Of a stretch of DNA of 51,719 nucleotides, positions 45,738 to 51,719 are shown one piece after another. The position numbers and the translations under genes were made by a program. The notes under the pieces were generated by a model. That model was not told the origin of the DNA. It did no database searches and was given only the letters and a program-made list of their open reading frames with translations. This DNA is from Corallococcus praedator (GTDB lineage Bacteria; Myxococcota; Myxococcia; Myxococcales; Myxococcaceae): positions 1 through 51,719 of the forward strand of contig NZ_RAWI01000021.1 in the NCBI RefSeq assembly GCF_003612125.1, given 5' to 3'. Position 1 is the first letter of the stretch, and each line of letters begins with the position of its first letter.

Positions 45738-46922
45738 TCAGTACGCCTCGCGGGCCATGGCCAGCAGGTCCGCTTCCGTGACAGCGCGCGGATTGCCCTG
45801 GTGTGAAGCATCCAGGAACGCCTTCTGCGCGATGTGCTCCAGGTCCTTCTCCTGCACGCCCGCGTCGCGCAGCCGCGTGGGAATCCCGATGGCCGCCGCC
45901 AGCTTGCGCACGCGCTCGATGGCGTTGCCCGCGAGCACTTCCTCCCGCGCGTTGGACGTGTCCCCCAGCGCGGTGGAGATGCGCGCCAGCCGCGCTGTGC
46001 ATGCCGCGCGGTTGAACTCCATCACCACCGGCAGGACGATGGCGTTCGCGAGCCCATGCGGCACCCCGGAGATGGGCGTGAGCGCGTGCGCCAGCGCGTG
46101 GCTCGCGCCCAGGCCCTTCTGGAAGGCCATCGCGCCCTCCATCGCCGCCGCCATCATGTCCGTGCGCGCCACCAGGTCGCGGCCTTCCTTCACCGCCGTC
46201 TCCAGCGAGCGGCCCACGCGCATCACCCCGTCGATGGCCACCGCGTCCGCGAGCGGATGGAAGCCGTTGGCCAGGTACGCCTCGATGCAGTGCGTGAGCG
46301 CGTCCATGCCCGTGGCCGCCGTCACGGACGGGGGCAGGCCCAGCGTCAGCTCCGGGTCGATGATGGCCGCCTTCGGCAGCAGGTACGGGCTGAAGATGAC
46401 CGTCTTGCGGCCCGTGTCCGCCAGCGTCACCACGCCGGAGCGCCCCACCTCGGAACCCGTGCCCGCGGTCGTCGGAATGGCGATGAGCGGCGGCAGGTCG
46501 TCGCGCACGTACTGGTCGCCGCCCTTCGCGTCGTCGTAGCGGCTGAGCGGCGGCTCGTGCGTCGTGAGCAGTTGCACCAGCTTGCCCGCGTCCAGCGCGC
46601 TGCCACCACCCAGCGCGATGATGCCGTCGCTCTTGTGGGCGCGGTACGCCTCCAGGCCGGCGAAGACGTCACGCTCGGTGGGGTTGGGCTCCACGCGGTC
46701 GTAGACGGCGCAGTCCAGGCCCGCGGTCTTGAGCACGTCCGTCACGCGCGCGGCGAGGCCCGCCTTCACCACGCCCCCGTCCGTCACCAGCAGGGGGCGC
46801 TTCATGTTCAACCGCGCCGCGTGCGCGGGCAGTCGCTGGAGCGCGCCCGCGCCGAACACGATGCGCGTGGGCCAGGACATCTCCGTGACGCGAGGCTCCG
46901 AGGGAATGTCGAAAGGCTTCAT
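45738..46922 (-). CDS. Iron-containing alcohol dehydrogenase
   Basis: A 394-residue group III dehydrogenase. The NAD-binding GGGSALDAGKLV motif, AIPTTAGTGSEV, metal ligands in MDALTHCIEAYL (Asp, His), GASHALAHALTP and GVPHGLAN (His) are intact. It would interconvert an alcohol and aldehyde with NAD(P). It starts 13 bases after the glutamine-synthetase-like gene. Context suggests it feeds the aldehyde dehydrogenase or removes its substrate. Confidence 0.92.
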   Translation of the reverse strand: MKPFDIPSEPRVTEMSWPTRIVFGAGALQRLPAHAARLNMKRPLLVTDGGVVKAGLAARVTDVLKTAGLDCAVYDRVEPNPTERDVFAGLEAYRAHKSDGIIALGGGSALDAGKLVQLLTTHEPPLSRYDDAKGGDQYVRDDLPPLIAIPTTAGTGSEVGRSGVVTLADTGRKTVIFSPYLLPKAAIIDPELTLGLPPSVTAATGMDALTHCIEAYLANGFHPLADAVAIDGVMRVGRSLETAVKEGRDLVARTDMMAAAMEGAMAFQKGLGASHALAHALTPISGVPHGLANAIVLPVVMEFNRAACTARLARISTALGDTSNAREEVLAGNAIERVRKLAAAIGIPTRLRDAGVQEKDLEHIAQKAFLDASHQGNPRAVTEADLLAMAREAY

Positions 46923-46935
46923 GGGGAGGTCCCTT

Positions 46936-48420
46936 TCAGATGAGTTCCAGGTAGCGCTGCAGCTCCCAGGAGGTGACCGCCCGTTCGTACTGGCGCACCT
47001 CCCATTCGCGGGTGCGCACGAAGTGGTCGACGAAGCCCTCGCCCAGCAGCTCCTTCGCGCGCTCGCTGTTCTTCAGGAGCGCCACCGCGTCCTTGAGCGT
47101 GCGGGGCAGCGGCTTGGTGTTCTTCGCCTCGTAGGCGTTGGACAGCACGGGCGCGGGCGGCTCGATTTCGTTCTCGATGCCCCACAGGCCCGCGGCCAGG
47201 CTGGCCGCCATGCCGATGTACGCGTTCATGTCCGCGCCCAGCTGGCGGTACTCGATGCGCATGGACTTGCCGCTGTCGCCGATGACGCGGATGGCGCAGG
47301 TGCGGTTCTCCAGGCCCCACGTCGCGGTGGTGGGCGCCCAGGTGTTCTCCACGCTGCGCTTGTAGCTGTTGATGGTGGGCCAGTAGAGCGCGGTGAGCTC
47401 CGGCATCAGCGCCACCTGCCCGCCAATGTAGTGCCGCATCAGCTTGCTCATCCCGTGCTTCTGGGACGGGTCGTGGAAGAGGTTGTCCTCGCCCTTCAGG
47501 TTCCACAGCGATTGGTGCACATGGCCCGAACAGCCGGGCAGCTTGGGGTCCACCTTCGCCATGAAGCACGCGGACACGCCGTGGCGCGCGCAGATCTCCT
47601 TCACCACCGTCTTGAACAGCGCCGCGCGGTCCGCGGCCAGCTCCAGCGTGTCGTAGCGGATGGCGGCCTCGAAGACGCCTGGGCCCGTCTCCGTGTGGAA
47701 GCCCTCGATGTTGAGCCCGTACGCGTTGCAGCCGTCGATGATGGCGTGCACCAGCGGCGCGTTCATGGACGTGCGCAGCCACGAGTAGCCGAACATGCCC
47801 GGCGTCAGCGGCGTGAGCCCCTGAAAGCCCTTGTCGTGCAGGCTCTGCGGGCTCTCCTTGAAGAGGAAGAACTCGTACTCGGAGCCGAACTTCGGCAGGA
47901 AGCCCAGCTTGCGTGCGCGCTGCCCCATCTTCTGGAGGAGCTGGCGGGGGCTCGCCTCGAAGGGCGTGCCGTCCGGGTTCACGAAGTCGAGCAGGAACGC
48001 CGCGGTGTCCGGCTCCCACGGGATGATGCGCGCGGTGGACAGGTCCACCTTCGCGGGCGTGTCCGGGTAGCCCGTGTGCCAGCCCGTCACCTTCGTGTTG
48101 TCGAGCAGCTCGTCGCCCAGGTCCCACCCGAAGACGACGTCGCAGAAGCCCATGTTGCTCTTCGCGGCGCTGAAGAACTTCTCCAGGGAGATGTACTTGC
48201 CGCGCCAGACGCCATCCACGTCCACCGCGCCCACCTTCACCTTGCGGACGTTGCGCTCCTCCATCCACCGACGCGTGGACTCCAGGTCTCCCGGCTGACC
48301 GGCCGCCGCGCGCTCCGTGCCCGGGCCCTTCTCCTTCGCGCGGACACGGCGGGCCATCGCCGGATGGGTGAGCACCTTGGCCTTGGGACGCGACGCCATC
48401 GGGACCTTCCTTTTCGTCAT
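46936..48420 (-). CDS. Glutamine-synthetase-family enzyme, probably gamma-glutamyl-amine ligase
   Basis: A 494-residue GS-fold protein. Active-site segments are EYEFFLF, the GFHTETGPGVFE region, GCSGHVHQSLW, NSYKR and ENRTCAIRV/RIEYR. The sequence is closer in feel to the PuuA/GlnT group than to housekeeping GlnA: metal and ATP residues are kept but the ammonia-site loop differs. The neighbours support this: aldehyde dehydrogenase, alcohol dehydrogenase and a divergent glutamine amidotransferase, as in gamma-glutamylated amine pathways. An N-terminal basic extension of about 45 residues is unusual; ATG at 48399 is another start. Confidence 0.85.
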   Translation of the reverse strand: MTKRKVPMASRPKAKVLTHPAMARRVRAKEKGPGTERAAAGQPGDLESTRRWMEERNVRKVKVGAVDVDGVWRGKYISLEKFFSAAKSNMGFCDVVFGWDLGDELLDNTKVTGWHTGYPDTPAKVDLSTARIIPWEPDTAAFLLDFVNPDGTPFEASPRQLLQKMGQRARKLGFLPKFGSEYEFFLFKESPQSLHDKGFQGLTPLTPGMFGYSWLRTSMNAPLVHAIIDGCNAYGLNIEGFHTETGPGVFEAAIRYDTLELAADRAALFKTVVKEICARHGVSACFMAKVDPKLPGCSGHVHQSLWNLKGEDNLFHDPSQKHGMSKLMRHYIGGQVALMPELTALYWPTINSYKRSVENTWAPTTATWGLENRTCAIRVIGDSGKSMRIEYRQLGADMNAYIGMAASLAAGLWGIENEIEPPAPVLSNAYEAKNTKPLPRTLKDAVALLKNSERAKELLGEGFVDHFVRTREWEVRQYERAVTSWELQRYLELI

Positions 48421-48465
48421 TCGGATTGCTTCGGTGGAACGCAGCGCAAGAGGACGGCGCGGGCT

Positions 48466-49953
48466 TCAGGGCGACGGCAGCTTCGTCCACACGGCCTTCG
48501 TCTGGAGGTAGCCATCCAGCGCGAAGTGGGACAGGTCCCGGCCCCAGCCGGATTCCTTGTAGCCACCGAAGGGGGCCGCGTCGTCGAACTCGTTGAAGCA
48601 GTTGATCCACACCACGCCGCTCTTCACCTGCTTCGCCAGCGCGTGCGCCTTGGCCACGTCGCCCGTCCAGATGGACGCGGCCAGGCCGTAGGGCGTGTTG
48701 TTCGCAATCGCCATCGCCTCCGCGTCGTCGCGGAAGCGCAGGCAGCTCAGCACCGGCCCGAAGATCTCCTCCTGGGCGATCTTCATGTCCGGCTTCACGT
48801 CGCCGAAGATGGTGGGCTTCAGGAAGCAGCCCTTCGCCTTGAAGCCCTCCGTGTCGCGGGAGCCACCGGCGAGCAGCTTCGCGCCCTGCTGCTTGCCGCT
48901 CTCGATGTAGCCCAGCACCATCTCCATCTGCTTCTGGCTCACCAGCGCGCCCATCTCCGTGGACGCATCCAGCGGATCGCCCACCTTCAGCGCGCGCGCC
49001 TTCTCCGCGAGCTTCGCGACGAAGGGCTCGTAGGCGTTCTCGTGCACCAGCACGCGGCTGCCCGCGTTGCACGTCTCCCCCTTGTTGCCGAAGATGCCCC
49101 AGAAGCACGCCTCCACCGCGCGGTCGAAGTCCGCGTCCGCGAAGATGATCTGCGGGCTCTTGCCGCCCAGCTCCAGCGTCAGCTTCTTCAGGTTGCTCGC
49201 GGCGGACGCCTGGAGCAACCGGCGCGCGGTGCGGCCGGAGCCCGTGAAGGAGATCTTGTCCACGTCCGGGTGCCGGGCAATCGCCTCACCCGCGGGGTCG
49301 CCCAGGCCCGTCACGATGTTGATGACGCCCGGCGGGAAGCCCGCCTCCAGCGCCAGCGCGCCCAGCTTCAGCGCGGTGAGCGGCGTGTATTCAGAGGGCT
49401 TCACCACCACCGTGCAGCCGGAGGCCAGCGCGGGCCCCAGCTTCCAGCCGAGCATGCACGTGGGGTAGTTCCACGGGATGATGGCGCCCACCACGCCCAC
49501 CGGCTCCTTGAGCGCGTAGGTGTGGAACGGGCCGTCCACGGGCAGCACCTCGCCCATGATGGTGCTGGCCATGTCCGCGAAGTTCGCGAGCGTGGCGGCG
49601 CCCGGTGCCACGTCGCCCCGGATGGCGTCCTTGAAGGTCTTTCCGTTGTTCAGCGACTCGACGAGCGCGAACTCCTCGCGGCGCTCGTAGAGCAGGTCCG
49701 CCAGCTTGCGGATGAGCTTGCCGCGCTCGCGGCCGGTCATCTTCCCCCAGGGGCCGGACTCGAAGGCGCGGCGCGCGGCCTTCACGGCGCGGTCCACGTC
49801 CGCGGCGGTGCCGGCGGGCACGTCACACAGCTTCTGGCCGGTGGCGGGGTTCGTCACCGCGAAGGTGCCCCCTTCGATGGGGTCCACATGCTGCCCGTCG
49901 ATGAGCAGCTTGAGCACAGGGAGCTTGGGAGTGAGCGAACGAGCGTCGGTCAT
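48466..49953 (-). CDS. Aldehyde dehydrogenase (NAD(P)+)
   Basis: A 495-residue enzyme of normal length. The Rossmann/NAD region (IIPWNYPTCMLGWKLGPAL, SFTGSGRT), catalytic Glu in LELGGKSPQ and catalytic Cys in GETCNAGSR are present. It oxidises an aldehyde to the acid; by context probably a gamma-glutamylaminoaldehyde or simple aldehyde. ATG 49953 is chosen because homology begins soon after (KLLIDGQHV); the longer start lies in the divergent promoter region. First gene of the minus-strand operon. Confidence 0.94.
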   Translation of the reverse strand: MTDARSLTPKLPVLKLLIDGQHVDPIEGGTFAVTNPATGQKLCDVPAGTAADVDRAVKAARRAFESGPWGKMTGRERGKLIRKLADLLYERREEFALVESLNNGKTFKDAIRGDVAPGAATLANFADMASTIMGEVLPVDGPFHTYALKEPVGVVGAIIPWNYPTCMLGWKLGPALASGCTVVVKPSEYTPLTALKLGALALEAGFPPGVINIVTGLGDPAGEAIARHPDVDKISFTGSGRTARRLLQASAASNLKKLTLELGGKSPQIIFADADFDRAVEACFWGIFGNKGETCNAGSRVLVHENAYEPFVAKLAEKARALKVGDPLDASTEMGALVSQKQMEMVLGYIESGKQQGAKLLAGGSRDTEGFKAKGCFLKPTIFGDVKPDMKIAQEEIFGPVLSCLRFRDDAEAMAIANNTPYGLAASIWTGDVAKAHALAKQVKSGVVWINCFNEFDDAAPFGGYKESGWGRDLSHFALDGYLQTKAVWTKLPSP

Positions 49954-50042
49954 GGCGAAGCCTTTGGGTGAGCACGGCGCGCGGGCGATTTTGGAATGGC
50001 GGGCACCGGACACGGACGGCAGGACACGGTAGGAATGGCCCC

Positions 50043-50804
50043 ATGACGCGGCAAGCTGCCCCCATGAAGAACGTCCTGCTCCTGAAAGCCGGCGACGCGG
50101 CGGAGTCCGTGCGGCTATCGGTAGGCGACTACGACCGGTGGTTTCTGCAAACCATCGGACTGTCCGGCCAACGCTTCGACATCCTCCCCGTGCACCAGGG
50201 CGCGCCCCTGCCGAAGGACGCGCGCGGCTATGACGCGGTGATGATGACGGGCTCTCCCCTGTCCGTGACGCAGCGCGAGCCGTGGATGGAGCGCGCCGGC
50301 GCCTTCATGGTGGAGGCGGGCGAGCAGGGCATCCCCGTGCTCGGCGTGTGCTTTGGCCAACAGCTGCTCGCTGAACAGTACGGCGGCAAGGTGTCACGCA
50401 ATCCCCAGGGCCGCGAGACGGGCACCGTGGAGGTGACGCTGTCGGATGAAGGCCGCGCGGATCCGCTCTTCGCCGGCCTGCCGGAGCGCTTCGCCGTCCA
50501 GGCCACGCACGAGGACATCGTCACCCGGCTGCCCGAGGGCGCCACGGTGCTCGCGGGCAACGCCAACACCGCGCACCAGGCCATCGCCTTCCGCCCCAAC
50601 GTGCGCGGCGTGCAGTTCCACCCGGAGATGCCCACGGACGCCATGCGCGCGGTCATCCTGGCCCGGGAGGAGAAGCTGGACGCGCTCGCCCAGGAGCGCG
50701 GGGCGGCCCCAGGGGAGTTCGTTCCCCGGCTCCTGTCCGGCATCGCGCCCACACCGCTCGCGCACCGGGTGCTGCTCAACTTCCTCCAGCACTTCACCGA
50801 CTGA
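50043..50804 (+). CDS. Class I glutamine amidotransferase
   Basis: A protein of about 253 residues with the class I fold: nucleophile Cys in GVCFGQQLLAE and His-x-Glu in GVQFHPEMP. It resembles stand-alone amidotransferases related to the GMP synthase N-domain rather than PuuD. It could hydrolyse a gamma-glutamyl amide made by the nearby GS-like enzyme. ATG 50043 has AGGA upstream; ATG 50064 is the alternative. It diverges from the aldehyde dehydrogenase gene with about 90 bases between. Confidence 0.88.
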   Translation: MTRQAAPMKNVLLLKAGDAAESVRLSVGDYDRWFLQTIGLSGQRFDILPVHQGAPLPKDARGYDAVMMTGSPLSVTQREPWMERAGAFMVEAGEQGIPVLGVCFGQQLLAEQYGGKVSRNPQGRETGTVEVTLSDEGRADPLFAGLPERFAVQATHEDIVTRLPEGATVLAGNANTAHQAIAFRPNVRGVQFHPEMPTDAMRAVILAREEKLDALAQERGAAPGEFVPRLLSGIAPTPLAHRVLLNFLQHFTD

Positions 50805-50815
50805 AAGCGGACAGA

Positions 50816-50842
50816 CGCCCCGGGCTGATCCAAGCCGGGGCG
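50816..50842 (+). terminator. Candidate terminator after the amidotransferase gene
   Basis: CGCCCCGG (50816-50823) pairs with CCGGGGCG (50835-50842), with an inner CT/AG pair, 11 bases past the stop. No T-run. Confidence 0.55.
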
Positions 50843-50915
50843 ACCAGCGCTCCCTAGCTTTGCCCCGTGTCGAGGGCGGCGATCCACGCACCGCCAGGGC
50901 GGGACGGGGGCGGCC

Positions 50916-51719
50916 ATGAATCCGTTCGTGATGCAGTACCGGAAGATGAAGTGTCAGTTGAAGTACCTGACCAGCTACCTGGACCTGGATCCGCGTGGCA
51001 ACCAGGTGGTGCGGCGCACGGACTTCAAGCGCTGCCCCCGGCCAGTGCTCCTCTTGCACGGCTTCTTCAGCACCCGCCGCGTCCTGGAGGTGCTGGAGCA
51101 CCGCCTGCGCCGCGAGGGCTACTGCGTCTGGTCCATCCACCTGGGCGGCACGATGGACCGCTTCAACACGCACCGCATCGACGAGCTGGCGCGCAAGGTC
51201 CAGGGCAAGGTGGACCGGCTCTACGAGCGCCACCCGGAGATGGGGCCGCTCACCATCATCGGGCACTCGAAGGGCGGCCTCATCGGCACGTACTACGTGA
51301 AGCGCCTGGGCGGAGACACCCGCGTGCGCAGCCTCATCACGCTGGGCACGCCGCACCGGGGCACGCGCATGGCCTACCTGGGGTGCGCGACGCTCGGCTG
51401 GTTCAGCCGCAGCATGTGGCAGCTCACGCCCGTGTCGCCCTTCATCAAGCGCCTGGGTGAAGGCGCCTTCCCGCGCCACGTGCGCCTCACGTCCATCTAC
51501 TCGCGCGACGACGCGGTGGCGCTCTTCCCCTCCTCCGTGCTGGACGTGAACGGCCAGCCCAACGTCTTCAACGTGGAGGTCTCCGGCGTGGCCCACGGCG
51601 AGCTGCTCACCCGCCGCTCCGTGTGGGAGGTCATCCAGCGCGAGCTGGCCCTGGGCTATGCTGGCGACGACGCGGTGACCGCGCTTCCCACGGCCCCGCC
51701 CCCTCCCCTTCCGGTGGCC
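50916..51719 (+). CDS. Lipase-like alpha/beta hydrolase (C-terminus cut by window edge)
   Basis: The frame is open from ATG 50916 to the last base, 268 codons. The oxyanion segment VLLLHGFFS, nucleophile elbow GHSKGG, LITLGTPHRGTRMAY, and a late VAHGELL histidine follow the order of triacylglycerol-lipase/esterase folds. No signal peptide is visible, so it may be cytoplasmic or use another route. The Pro-rich last residues suggest the end is near. GACGGGGG lies upstream as a weak ribosome-binding site. Confidence 0.85.
   Translation, partial: MNPFVMQYRKMKCQLKYLTSYLDLDPRGNQVVRRTDFKRCPRPVLLLHGFFSTRRVLEVLEHRLRREGYCVWSIHLGGTMDRFNTHRIDELARKVQGKVDRLYERHPEMGPLTIIGHSKGGLIGTYYVKRLGGDTRVRSLITLGTPHRGTRMAYLGCATLGWFSRSMWQLTPVSPFIKRLGEGAFPRHVRLTSIYSRDDAVALFPSSVLDVNGQPNVFNVEVSGVAHGELLTRRSVWEVIQRELALGYAGDDAVTALPTAPPPPLPVA

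Overview
The window is about 52 kb of very GC-rich DNA (roughly 70 percent by eye, codons mostly ending in G or C). It almost certainly comes from a myxobacterium of the Myxococcus/Corallococcus type. The strongest pointers are a carD-carG pair (CarD has an RNA-polymerase-binding domain, an acidic stretch and four AT-hooks), a GC-transmembrane-Arg (MYXO-CTERM-type) sorting motif, a two-domain PilZ protein, a Ser/Thr kinase with a PEGA domain, and an FHA/TPR signalling protein. I saw no rRNA, tRNA, CRISPR array, insertion sequence or phage gene.

Layout. 1-3190: a rhomboid protease (cut by the window edge) diverges from an FHA-FHA-TM-TPR protein, which is followed by a response regulator with an XRE-type helix-turn-helix. 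3187-5591: a minus-strand set of enoyl-CoA hydratase, 70-residue biotin carrier and biotin carboxylase. 5732-6109: a small conserved-looking unknown gene. 6118-33593: a nearly complete division and cell wall (dcw) cluster on the minus strand. In transcription order it is mraZ, a STAS-domain gene, rsmH, ftsL, ftsI, murE, murF, mraY, murD, ftsW, murG, murC, murB, ddl, ftsQ, ftsA, then a 7.7 kb surface-protein gene, then ftsZ. Many junctions are 4-nt ATGA/GTGA overlaps or near-zero gaps, as in one translationally coupled operon. It starts at a good sigma-70-like promoter followed by three MraZ boxes at exact 10-bp steps.

33723-39938: PilZ protein, acyl-CoA dehydrogenase, lipoprotein, Ser/Thr kinase and a small exported protein. 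40017-44358: carD, carG, an unknown membrane-anchored protein and a family-39-type glycosyltransferase. 44512-45581: a lipoprotein, and an exported protein made of Arg/Glu repeats. 45738-50804: iron alcohol dehydrogenase, glutamine-synthetase-like enzyme and aldehyde dehydrogenase, with a divergent class I glutamine amidotransferase. This set fits amine or amino-alcohol use through gamma-glutamylated intermediates. 50916-end: a lipase-like alpha/beta hydrolase cut by the window edge.

The most unusual element is the 2582-residue protein between ftsA and ftsZ. Its N-terminal 1976 residues form a secreted adhesin-like protein (signal peptide, Gly-rich region, 13 Ig-like repeats, Asp-rich calcium-type repeats) ending in what looks like a C-terminal sorting signal. 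The reading frame then runs without a stop into a second signal peptide and a complete OmpA-family outer-membrane protein. It reads as two exported proteins fused head to tail, possibly a polyprotein. The gene has its own terminator, lies behind a terminator after ftsA, and has a cluster of palindromes upstream, so it looks like an independent unit inside the division cluster.
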